The notes under the pieces: model-generated
Seen by the model: the letters and a program-made list of their open reading frames with translations, nothing else
Database searches by the model: none
Told to the model about the DNA's origin: nothing
Source: Pseudomonas mendocina
GTDB lineage: Bacteria; Pseudomonadota; Gammaproteobacteria; Pseudomonadales; Pseudomonadaceae
Assembly: GCF_900636545.1 (NCBI RefSeq)
Contig: NZ_LR134290.1
Span: 1,426,001 to 1,490,000, forward strand
Length of the DNA stretch: 64,000 bases
Reading direction: 5' to 3'
Made by a program: the position numbers and the translations under genes
Part shown: positions 54,504 through 62,570 of the stretch, in pieces
Numbering within the stretch: position 1 is the first letter of the stretch
Layout: every line of letters starts with the position of its first letter

Positions 54504-54776
54504 ATGCCCATTTCCGTTTCTATCCCCACTCTGCTGCGTCCGCTGACCCAGAACCAGAAGCGCATCGACATCGAAGGCGCCACGGTGCGTGAACTCATCG
54601 AGCGCATGGAAAGCCAGTACCCCGGTATCCGCGAACGGCTGCTCGACGGCGCCGAGATGCACCGCTTCGTCAACGTCTACGTGAACGACAACGACATCCG
54701 CTTCGCCGACAACCTGAGCACGGCGCTGAAGGATGGCGACAACGTGACGATCCTGCCGGCCGTGGCAGGCGGTTGA
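54504..54776 (+). CDS. CysO/ThiS-like ubiquitin-fold sulfur carrier protein
   Basis: 90 residues, AAGGAG 6 bp before the ATG. SIPTLLRPLTQNQK, HRFVNVYVNDNDIRF and the end VTILPAVAGG are close to Mycobacterium CysO. The protein ends in the mature Gly-Gly, so no C-terminal processing is needed before adenylation, unlike QbsE-type carriers as I remember them. It would carry sulfur as a thiocarboxylate made by the MoeZ-like enzyme. No cysM lies in the window, so the sulfur is presumably used for a small molecule. Confidence 0.9.
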   Translation: MPISVSIPTLLRPLTQNQKRIDIEGATVRELIERMESQYPGIRERLLDGAEMHRFVNVYVNDNDIRFADNLSTALKDGDNVTILPAVAGG

Positions 54777-54855
54777 GCGGCACCCACCGCGCACTCTTGC
54801 CCGCGTGCCGCCGAGCTTCCCCGCTGGCACGCGGGTTCCTCTGGATCGATTCGGC

Positions 54856-56724
54856 ATGAACCCTATGACCTTTCCCCTGGCCGGATGCACGCTTTCCGGC
54901 GCTTTCGTCCATACCCCGGCAGCCTTTGCGCCCGTGGCGTCGGCCCTGTGTTACCAGGCCGGTGCCCTGGGCATCGAGGTGATGAACCAGCCTGGTGCCT
55001 GTGCCGATGGGCTCGACCTGCGCTTCGTGGTGCCGGGGCTCGCGCCCATCGGTGGGCGCCTGTGCGGTTGGGCCGATGGCCGCTCGATTGGTGCTGGCGA
55101 ACTGACCGTGCAGGCCGCTTCCGGGCTGCTGGCCGTGCATGGGCGTGCCAGCGGCGGGGCGCGGCCGCTGGGAGTGGACTACGTCTCCACCCTGGCTGCC
55201 AGCCTGGCCCTGCAAGGTGCGTTCGCCGCTGCCATCGGGCAACTGCATGGCCGCAGTCACAGCCAAGTCAACGTCTCCCTGGCCGGCGCCGCGACGCTGG
55301 CCATCGGTCAATACCTGGCCGGCGCCACCGCGCCGGAAGGGGCCGAGCGCCTGCTGCCCGGCTGTACCTCGTCGCGTGAGCGCCCGCCATTCACCTCTGC
55401 CGATGGCGTGGTGTTCGAGCTGGAAACCCTGGACGCCGAACCCTGGCGGCGCTTCTGGGGCGACCTGGGCATCCCCGGCGAACTGGCCGGCAAGGGTTGG
55501 GGCGCTTTCCTGCTGCGCTACGCCAAGGCGGTCTCGCCGATGCCGGTGCAGTTGATGGAGGCCTTGTCGCAACTGCCCTATGCGGTGATCGCCCAGCGCT
55601 GCGCCGCAGCCGGGCTGTCCATCTGCCCGCTGCGCAGCCTGCACCAGCGGTTGGCGGACGAGGATCTGCCACTGCTGCTGGAGCAGGGGCCCTGGCGCTT
55701 CACCAGCGGCAGCAGCGGCTTGTCGCCGAACCCTGTGCGCGAGCGCGGCGACCTGCCGCTGAGCGGCCTGCGGGTGATCGAGTCGTGCCGGCGCATCCAG
55801 GGCCCGCTGGCCGGCCATCTGCTGGCGCTGCTCGGCGCCGAGGTGATCCGTATCGAACTGCCTGGTGGCGACCCGCTGCGCGGTATGCCGCCTCTGGTGG
55901 ACGGCTGCTCGGTGCGCTTCGATGCGTTGAACCGCCACAAGTCGGTCTGCGAACTGGACATCAAGTCGGCCCGTGGCCGCGCCGAACTGCTGGAGCTGGC
56001 CAGCCAGGCCGATGTCTTCCTGCACAACTGGGCGCCGGGCAAGGCTGCCGAACTGGGCCTGGAGCATGCCGACCTCGCCCGGGCCAACCGGGCGCTGATC
56101 TACGCCTATGCCGGCGGCTGGGGCGAGCAACCGCACCTGCAGCGCATCCCCGGCACCGACTTCATGGTGCAGGCCTATTCCGGCGTTGCCAGCCAGATCG
56201 CCCGCCGCTCGGCCAGTGCCGGTGGATCGCTGTTCACCGTGCTGGACGTGCTGGGTGGGGTGGTCGCCACCCAGGGCATCAGCGCGGCCCTGCTCAAGCG
56301 TGGGCTGAAGGGCGAGGCAGGGCGGGTCGACAGCTCGCTGCTCGGCGCCGCGACTCTGCTGTGCAGCGAGCCCTTGCGGGCATTGCGCGACGGCAAGGCG
56401 CCGGCCGAGCCGCAGGTCGCCGGGGTCTATCCCACCGCGGCCGGGCTGCTGGCCATCGAATGCCGCAACAGCGACGACGTGGAGTGCCTGCGTCAGGCCC
56501 TGGATTACCCGCTGGACATCGAGCCGGCGCTGCGCGACGAGCAGATCGTCCGCTGCCTGGCAACGCGCGATGCCCATGCCTGGCAAGAACTGTTGCAGGC
56601 GTTCGGCCTGGCCGCTGCCAGCGTGGCGGAGGACCTGTCGACGCTTCACCAGGACGAGCGGATAGCGCCGTGCCTGCACACCGAAGACTACACCCTGGTC
56701 AAGTCTCCCTGGAGTTTCACATGA
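54856..56724 (+). CDS. Double-domain class III CoA-transferase (CaiB/BaiF-like)
   Basis: 622 residues from ATG 54856; starts at 54805 (GTG) or 54865 are possible. The C-terminal part (about 300-622) is a CaiB/BaiF domain: LSGLRVIESCRRIQGPLAGHLLALLGAEVIRIE, with catalytic-position Asp435 in PGTDFMVQAYSG. The N-terminal 250 residues look like a second, degenerate copy: GELTVQAASG (81-90) aligns with the same motif but lacks the Asp. Class III enzymes swap CoA between acids. Its stop overlaps the ligase start. Similar to PdtI of the pyridine-dithiocarboxylate locus, from memory. Confidence 0.8.
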   Translation: MNPMTFPLAGCTLSGAFVHTPAAFAPVASALCYQAGALGIEVMNQPGACADGLDLRFVVPGLAPIGGRLCGWADGRSIGAGELTVQAASGLLAVHGRASGGARPLGVDYVSTLAASLALQGAFAAAIGQLHGRSHSQVNVSLAGAATLAIGQYLAGATAPEGAERLLPGCTSSRERPPFTSADGVVFELETLDAEPWRRFWGDLGIPGELAGKGWGAFLLRYAKAVSPMPVQLMEALSQLPYAVIAQRCAAAGLSICPLRSLHQRLADEDLPLLLEQGPWRFTSGSSGLSPNPVRERGDLPLSGLRVIESCRRIQGPLAGHLLALLGAEVIRIELPGGDPLRGMPPLVDGCSVRFDALNRHKSVCELDIKSARGRAELLELASQADVFLHNWAPGKAAELGLEHADLARANRALIYAYAGGWGEQPHLQRIPGTDFMVQAYSGVASQIARRSASAGGSLFTVLDVLGGVVATQGISAALLKRGLKGEAGRVDSSLLGAATLLCSEPLRALRDGKAPAEPQVAGVYPTAAGLLAIECRNSDDVECLRQALDYPLDIEPALRDEQIVRCLATRDAHAWQELLQAFGLAAASVAEDLSTLHQDERIAPCLHTEDYTLVKSPWSFT

Positions 56725-58370
56725 ACAACACAGGCATCATCGATCTGGTTCCCATGGACGTTCGCAACGAGTGGGTGCGCAATGGAACCTACCCGAACAA
56801 GTCGGTGTTCCAGCTGTTCCGCCAGCACGCCGAGCGTCACCCCGAGAAGCTCGCCGTGCTGTCGCCGGAGGCGAACATCAGCTACGGCGAGTTGCTCGAG
56901 CGCTCCCTGCGCCTGGCCGCCGGCTTGCGCGCGCAGGGCATCGTGCCCGGCGACGTGGTCGCCTACCAGCTCACCAACAGTTGGCGCTGCTGCGCCATCG
57001 ACCTGGCCGCGGCTGCGCTCGGCGCGGTGGTGGCGCCATTTCCGCCGGGGCGTGGACGGCTGGACATCGAATCCCTGCTGCGCCGTTGCGCTGCCCGCGC
57101 GGTGGTGGTGCCGGACGAGTTCGCCGGTATCGACCTGTGCGAGCTGATCGAATCCCTGCGTCCGACCCTGTTGTCGCTGCGTATCCTCATCGTCGAGGGG
57201 CAGGCACGCCAGGGCTGGTCGGTTCTGGATCATCTGCTGGACGCCGAGCCGCTGGGGCGCGAGGCGCTGCCCGAGGTCTGCCCGAACTCGCCGGTGCGCC
57301 TGCTGGTGTCGTCCGGCACCGAGTCGGAGCCAAAACTGGTGGCCTACTCGCACAATGCGCTGGTCGGCGGCCGGGGCCGTTTCCTCCAGCGTCTGCACGA
57401 GGATGGTGAGAGCTTTCGCGGCATGTACCTGGTGCCGCTGGGATCTTCGTTCGGCTCCACCGCCACCTTCGGCAGCCTGTCCTGGCTGGGGGGATCCATC
57501 GTCGTTCTGCCGAAGTTCGACGTGCCGACGGCGATCCGCGCCATCGAGACCCTGCGCCCTACCCATGTCCTCGGCGTGCCCACCATGCTCCAGCGCATCG
57601 CCGCCGATCCGTTGCTGGCCGAGGTGGACACATCCAGCCTGGTCGGCCTGATCAGCGGCGGCTCGCTGATCGACGAAGCCAGCGTGCGGCGCTGCGTCGA
57701 GGCCTTCGGCTGTGGCTTCATCAGCCTCTACGGCTCGGCCGACGGGGTGAACTGCCACAACACCCTGGACGATCCGCTGGAGGTGGTGCTGCGTAGCGTC
57801 GGCCGGCCCAACCCCAGCGTCTGCGAAATCCGCATCGTCGACGAGCAGGGCGCCGAACTGCCCCGGGGCGAGATCGGCGAGATCAAGGCGCGCGGGCCAC
57901 TGAGCCCGATGCAGTACGTCAACGCCCCGGAACTGGACGCACGCTACCGCGACGCCGAAGGCTGGGTCTGCACCGGTGACCTCGGCTATATCGACCGTGA
58001 CGGTTACCTGATCCTGGCCGGCCGCAAGAAGGACATCATCATCCGTGGCGGGCAGAACATCAGCCCGGTACAGATCGAGATGCTCGCCACCGGCCACCCC
58101 GATGTGGTCTGCGCCGCCTGTGTCCCGGTGCCGGATCCGGACCTCGGCCAGCGCGTGTGCATCTGCGTGACCCTGCGCGAGGGCGCGGCGCGCTTCTCCC
58201 TCGCCGAACTGACCGACTACCTGCGCCAGCAGGGGCTGGAAGTGAACAAGCTGCCCGAGTACCTGCGCTTCTACCGCGCTCTGCCACTGAGCCCGGCCGG
58301 CAAGGTGGACAAGAAGGTGCTGGCGGCCGAAGTCGCCTTCCTCGAAAGCGGCATAGGCATCGCCTGCTAA
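56721..58370 (+). CDS. AMP-dependent acyl/aryl ligase
   Basis: 549 residues; the ATG overlaps the previous stop (ATGA). Adenylate-forming (ANL) motifs: P-loop VSSGTESEPKLVAYSH (about 194-210), LYGSADG, GWVCTGDLGYIDRDGYLILAGRKKDIIIRGGQNI, and catalytic Lys528 in PLSPAGKVDKK. The unusual P-loop (SGTESEPK for the common SGTTGxPK) resembles aryl-acid ligases. It probably activates a carboxylic acid as acyl-AMP, which the carrier thiocarboxylate could attack to form a thioacid. Confidence 0.85.
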   Translation: MNNTGIIDLVPMDVRNEWVRNGTYPNKSVFQLFRQHAERHPEKLAVLSPEANISYGELLERSLRLAAGLRAQGIVPGDVVAYQLTNSWRCCAIDLAAAALGAVVAPFPPGRGRLDIESLLRRCAARAVVVPDEFAGIDLCELIESLRPTLLSLRILIVEGQARQGWSVLDHLLDAEPLGREALPEVCPNSPVRLLVSSGTESEPKLVAYSHNALVGGRGRFLQRLHEDGESFRGMYLVPLGSSFGSTATFGSLSWLGGSIVVLPKFDVPTAIRAIETLRPTHVLGVPTMLQRIAADPLLAEVDTSSLVGLISGGSLIDEASVRRCVEAFGCGFISLYGSADGVNCHNTLDDPLEVVLRSVGRPNPSVCEIRIVDEQGAELPRGEIGEIKARGPLSPMQYVNAPELDARYRDAEGWVCTGDLGYIDRDGYLILAGRKKDIIIRGGQNISPVQIEMLATGHPDVVCAACVPVPDPDLGQRVCICVTLREGAARFSLAELTDYLRQQGLEVNKLPEYLRFYRALPLSPAGKVDKKVLAAEVAFLESGIGIAC

Positions 58371-58380
58371 GGAGCCGAAC

Positions 58381-59595
58381 ATGAACCAGCCGTTGCAGAC
58401 GCGTCCCGACCAGGACGCCCAGGAACTGGCGAAGCGGGTGCGGGCCTTCGTCGACCAGCGCATCCTGCCCCGTGAAGCCGAACTGGCCGGCCCGCGCGAG
58501 AGTGCCAGGGCCTGCCAGCAGGCATTGAGCGCCGAGGCGCGCGAGCAGGGGCTCTGGGGCCTGTTCTACCCGGGCCGCATGAGCAGCCTGGAGTCGTACC
58601 TGAGGGTGGCCGAGCAGGAAGGGCGCTCCGAGTACGGTGGGGCGATCTTCGGCACGGAACTAGCCCTCGACGCGCACATGCTGACGCGCCACGCCGCTGA
58701 GCCGGTGCGTGCAGACTTTCTCGCGCCGTTGCTCAGCGGGGAGGGGGTGTCCGCTTACGGCATGTCCGAGCCGGACAGCATCGGCTCGATCCCGGCGACC
58801 ATCGCCACCACCGCCACGGCGCAGGGCGATCACTGGCGCCTGGACGGGCGCAAGTGGTTCATCTGCCGTGCCGACCGGGCCAGCTTCGTCACCCTGGTGG
58901 CACGCACCGAAGGGGCCGGCGTGGACGGGGCGTTGTCGATGTTCCTGGTGCCCACCAATCTGCCCGGTTTTTCCATCGCCCGCGAGATGGACATTCTCGG
59001 CCGCTTCCAGGGCCAGTGCGAGATCGTCTTCGACGGCGTGCGCGTGCCCCGACACAACTTGCTTGGTCAGCCTGGCGCCGGCCTGACACTGATGCAGGAA
59101 CGCCTCGGACTCGGGCGCCTGCTGCGTGCGGTGCACTGGCTGGGCCTGGCGCAGCGCAGTTTCGATCTGATGTGCACGCGCATCCGTGGCCCGCGTGGCC
59201 AGCAGGCCCGCCTGGGCGACAAGCAACTGGTTCGTCTGCGGGTGTTCGAGGCCTACCAGGCCATCGCCAGCGCCCGAGGCCTGCTGCGCGATGCGGCGCG
59301 CAAGTTCGACGCCGGTGTGGCCAATGCCGTCGAGGTCAACGTGGCCAAGGTCGCCGCCTCCCAGGCGCTCAGCCTGGCGGTGGACTCGGCGATCCAGGTA
59401 TACGGCGCCGAGGGCCTGAGCAGCCTGACGCCGCTCTCCGGCATCTACCGCGCGGCACGCGCCACGCACATTCTCGATGGCACCGACGATGCCCTGGTCA
59501 GCGCGGTTGGCCGCCGCCTGCTGGACGCTTATCAGGACGTCGACAGCCTGGATTTCGACTGGCCGTCGCTGCCTGGAAACCCGGCAGAGCGATAA
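58381..59595 (+). CDS. Acyl-CoA dehydrogenase-like flavoprotein
   Basis: 404 residues starting MNQPLQTRPDQDAQELAKRV, AAGGAG before the ATG. ACAD fold: GVSAYGMSEPDSIGSIPATI (FAD-binding segment), LDGRKWFICRADRA, GQCEIVFDGVRVP, and the C-terminal QVYGAEGLSS...ARATHILDGTDDALVSAVGRRLL. The catalytic base could not be placed by eye. In this context it might oxidise a ring precursor or a CoA-bound intermediate. Ten bp follow the ligase, so same operon. Confidence 0.85.
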   Translation: MNQPLQTRPDQDAQELAKRVRAFVDQRILPREAELAGPRESARACQQALSAEAREQGLWGLFYPGRMSSLESYLRVAEQEGRSEYGGAIFGTELALDAHMLTRHAAEPVRADFLAPLLSGEGVSAYGMSEPDSIGSIPATIATTATAQGDHWRLDGRKWFICRADRASFVTLVARTEGAGVDGALSMFLVPTNLPGFSIAREMDILGRFQGQCEIVFDGVRVPRHNLLGQPGAGLTLMQERLGLGRLLRAVHWLGLAQRSFDLMCTRIRGPRGQQARLGDKQLVRLRVFEAYQAIASARGLLRDAARKFDAGVANAVEVNVAKVAASQALSLAVDSAIQVYGAEGLSSLTPLSGIYRAARATHILDGTDDALVSAVGRRLLDAYQDVDSLDFDWPSLPGNPAER

Positions 59596-59608
59596 CGAGG
59601 TGAACCGC

Positions 59609-60838
59609 ATGACCCCCAACATTTCCCCACCGGCCGCCGACAGCGCGCTGGATGCCTTCCTGCTGCGTACCGTACTGACTGGCGCGATGGCAATGCCGAT
59701 GCTGATTTTCTACGCCATCGGCACCCTCGGCCCCTTCCTGGTCGCGGATCTGGGCGTTGCGCCTGGCTGGCTTGGCTACCTGACCATGAGCGCGTTCGGT
59801 TTCGCCGCGCTGCTGTCGCTATGGGCCGGGCCGCTGGTTGGCCGTCTCGGCGCCCGGCGCGCTCTGCTGTTGCTGTTTCTGGTCGCGACCCTGGCCTATG
59901 CCCTGATCGGCGTGGCGCCCGGTTTCGCCGGGGTGGTGCTGGCGGTGGCGATGTGCGGCATCGCCCAGGCGCTGGCCAACCCGGCCACCAACCTGTTGAT
60001 CGCCGAACGGGTGCCGCCGCAGAGCAAGGCTGCCGTGGTGGGCCTGAAGCAGGCCGGGGTGCAGGTCGCGGCGTTGTTCGCCGGGTTGCTGCTGCCTGGT
60101 ATCGCCCAGCAGTTCGGCTGGCGCGCGGCCTTGTTGCTGCTGGTGCCGGTGGGCCTGCTGTTGGCGCTGCTGGCGCCACGAATCGCACCGAAGACGACGG
60201 GCAAGGCGGCCAGCTTCGGCTTGACCCGGCCGAGCCGCGCGTTGGCGTTGCTGATGGCGATTCAGTTGTGTGCTGGCGTCGCACTGTCGGCCTACATCAC
60301 CTTTCTCGGCGTATTCGCCACTGGCCAGGGCATGTCCTCGCTGGTGGCCGGCAGTCTGGTGGCGGCGTTCGGCGTGGTGGGCATTCTCGCCCGCGTGGTG
60401 CTCACCCCCGTTGCCGGCCGCATGCGCGATGAATCCTGGCTGCTGCTGATCCTCCTGGCCCTGGCTGCCTGCGCCGTCGGCGTGACCGCCCAGGCGACGC
60501 CTGAACGGCACTGGATGATCTGGGTCGGCACGATCGGCATCGGCCTGACGGCGGTGGCCACCAACGCCATCGCCATGAGCATGTTGCTGCGCGACCGCGT
60601 CTTCGGTGCCCCGGCGACCTCGGCCGGCATGCTCTCGGTGGGATTCTTCGCCGGTTTCGCCGTCGGGCCGCCGGCGTTCGGCGCGCTGTCCGCCAGCATC
60701 TGGGGCTTCGGCGGTGGCTGGGTCGCGTTGATCGGCGTGCTGGCACTGGGGTGCCTGTTGACGCTGTGGCTGGCGTGGTCGCGGCGTTCTGCCGGCCCTG
60801 TTGCCGAGGTGCTGTCCCATTCTGCCGGGGCGAAATGA
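59609..60838 (+). CDS. Major facilitator superfamily transporter
   Basis: 409 residues starting MTPNISPPAADSALDAF. About 12 hydrophobic helices in two halves; loop 2-3 motif GPLVGRLGARRAL. No substrate can be read. Because it lies inside the biosynthetic operon (13 bp after the dehydrogenase gene, overlapping the next start), it is probably the exporter of the product; the pdt locus also has an MFS gene. Confidence 0.85.
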   Translation: MTPNISPPAADSALDAFLLRTVLTGAMAMPMLIFYAIGTLGPFLVADLGVAPGWLGYLTMSAFGFAALLSLWAGPLVGRLGARRALLLLFLVATLAYALIGVAPGFAGVVLAVAMCGIAQALANPATNLLIAERVPPQSKAAVVGLKQAGVQVAALFAGLLLPGIAQQFGWRAALLLLVPVGLLLALLAPRIAPKTTGKAASFGLTRPSRALALLMAIQLCAGVALSAYITFLGVFATGQGMSSLVAGSLVAAFGVVGILARVVLTPVAGRMRDESWLLLILLALAACAVGVTAQATPERHWMIWVGTIGIGLTAVATNAIAMSMLLRDRVFGAPATSAGMLSVGFFAGFAVGPPAFGALSASIWGFGGGWVALIGVLALGCLLTLWLAWSRRSAGPVAEVLSHSAGAK

Positions 60839-61935
60839 AGGCCATGCCCAATCAACTCACGGCGAACGCATTGAGCCAGGCCCAGCGCAGTCGAGCCATC
60901 GAGGCGCTGCTGCTGCGCCTGGAGGCGATCGAGCAGGCTTGTGGCGAAGCGTTCCCGCTGTACTCGCCGGCCCTGGAGGATCGCTGGACGCTGTCATCCG
61001 GCGGCTCCTGGCTGGGTGGTTTCTGGGCCGGGCTCTGGTGGTTGCGGGCGCGGGTCAGCGGCGCCGCCGCCGATCGCGACAAGGCGATACGGATCGGCCA
61101 GCGGCTGGCGGACAAGCTGCAGGCGCCGACGCTCAATCGCAGCATGATCTTCTGGTACGGCCTGGCGCCGGGGGCGCTCTGGTTCGAGCATGCCGCATCC
61201 CGGCAACTGCTGGAGCAGGCCGGCGCAGCGTTGGCACCGGCCTTCAGTCAGACCCTGGGCTGCATTCCCCTGGGCTGTGACATGGGGGGCGGGCCGGACG
61301 GCGACCGGCGCATCGCCATCGACACCCTGGCTCCGACCCTGCGTCTGCTGGCGTACCACCCACAGGGCAGTGTTAGCGAGCTGGCTGGCCAGCATGTGCA
61401 GGGCTCCCTGGCTGCATGTGGCAGTGGCGACGGCGCCTACTGTGGCGGCGCGCATTACGCAGAGGGCCGGTTGCTGGCGGAAGGGCAGGCAGGGCTCTGG
61501 TCGCGTGGCCAGGCCTGGGCGATGCTCGGCCTGGTGCAGGCGGCCGGCGTTTATGGCGAGCCATTCCTCAGCGAGGCACGACGGGCCTGTGAATACTGGC
61601 TGCAAACGCGCCCGGAAGCCCTGCCGACGAACCGCCTGGATCAGCCCGAGGCGGGCGTCGATCCTTCTGCCGTGGTGATCGCCGCCCTGGCCATGCTCGG
61701 CCTCGACGGCCTGGCGGAGCAATCCCAGCCCTGGCGTGCACAGGCCGAACGTCTGCTGGCAGCGGTGCTGGATAGCCGCTACGTCGTGCTCGATGGTGCG
61801 TCGCCGGGGCTGTTCGGCGGCATGCATTACCGCACCCGCGAAGGCGAAGGGTTGGTGGAGTCGAGTTGCTCCAGCTTCTTCCTGCTGCTTGCATTGCTGG
61901 TGCTGGACGGGCAGGCCGGCGCGCTCGACTGCTGA
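60835..61935 (+). CDS. GH88/GH105-like (alpha/alpha)6-barrel glycosidase
   Basis: 366 residues; ATG overlaps the MFS stop (ATGA). GGSWLGGFWAGLWWLRARV (about 56-74), IAIDTLAPTLRLL with Asp163, and WSRGQAWAMLGLVQAAG (222-238) are the hallmarks of unsaturated glucuronyl hydrolases, where paired Asp act in hydration of the 4,5-double bond. The first catalytic Asp could not be placed, and there is no signal peptide. Not part of the thiocarboxylate loci I know; its role is open, perhaps on a sugar-containing intermediate. Confidence 0.7.
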   Translation: MKAMPNQLTANALSQAQRSRAIEALLLRLEAIEQACGEAFPLYSPALEDRWTLSSGGSWLGGFWAGLWWLRARVSGAAADRDKAIRIGQRLADKLQAPTLNRSMIFWYGLAPGALWFEHAASRQLLEQAGAALAPAFSQTLGCIPLGCDMGGGPDGDRRIAIDTLAPTLRLLAYHPQGSVSELAGQHVQGSLAACGSGDGAYCGGAHYAEGRLLAEGQAGLWSRGQAWAMLGLVQAAGVYGEPFLSEARRACEYWLQTRPEALPTNRLDQPEAGVDPSAVVIAALAMLGLDGLAEQSQPWRAQAERLLAAVLDSRYVVLDGASPGLFGGMHYRTREGEGLVESSCSSFFLLLALLVLDGQAGALDC

Positions 61936-62570
61936 GCGGGGTGGCAGTCGCTAACGGCGGCTCGCTTAACGGTCCATCCGGGGGTATCCAGGTGCCATCC
62001 GAGCTAGGCGACCCCGCCCTGCTGCGCCGGGGTTCGTTACTCGCTTCGCTCGTCCTTCGGGCCAGCCTTCGGCTGCTACTCCGCTTCGCTCCATCGCTGC
62101 TCCGAGGATCGGCTTACAAGGTACGCCCGGAGTGTTGGTAACGGCGAGTCCAGGATATGGCCATCGGGTTAAACCAAGACTTTCATTCGCGTAGAGCGTA
62201 CTCGCGGAGCAGTACACCGTTGGGGTTGCTGGGTGTTTTGGGCGTGAGCCGTGGTGCCGAACTCGGCATGGCCCGGCGGACTGTTCGCTGGCGCTCCTGA
62301 GTTCGCCCTACGCTGCCCCCCTGTTCGCGCGTGCGGACGTAGGGCGTACCGGGACGCCGGCCGCTCGGAAGCAGTACGCCGTTGGGGCAGTGAGTTACGT
62401 AACGTTCAGGCGCTTGTAGAAACGTCAACAAAAACGCGGTAATTCGGAACAGACGCCTGAAAAACCAAGGCCGTATTGCCAGTCCGATCTCAACCAAACA
62501 AACGCGCAGAACCGCATCCAAGTCCACGCGGACGTTGCACGTGGTGCCTGTCCGCATGGCCTGTCGAGGC
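61936..62570. other. Gene-poor 635-bp region with a direct duplication
   Basis: No credible gene. A 124-codon reverse frame inside (62183-62557) has low-complexity, repeat-derived content and no family. GGAGCAGTACACCGTTGGGG (62206-62225) and GAAGCAGTACGCCGTTGGGG (62368-62387) match at 18 of 20 bases, each with a GTAGRGCGTAC upstream (62191 and 62339). No clear terminator for the operon was seen. It could be decayed mobile or accessory DNA. Confidence 0.55.

Noticed and set aside
54670..56679. 669-codon reverse frame across the CoA-transferase gene
   Set aside because: No recognisable motif, and low-complexity Gln/Arg/Ala content; the plus-strand frame has clear CaiB motifs and operon overlaps.
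55497..56720. In-frame upstream extension of the AMP ligase to 957 codons
   Set aside because: The extension reads out-of-frame CoA-transferase DNA; the ATGA overlap at 56721 and ANL family length support the shorter gene.
62183..62557. 124-codon reverse frame in the gene-poor gap
   Set aside because: It repeats NGVLL-type segments that arise from the direct DNA duplication, lacks a Shine-Dalgarno and resembles nothing known.
61936..62570. Integron attC-like sites
   Set aside because: Some TAACGG/GTTGGG words occur, but no complete R''-L''/L'-R' arrangement or integrase was found.
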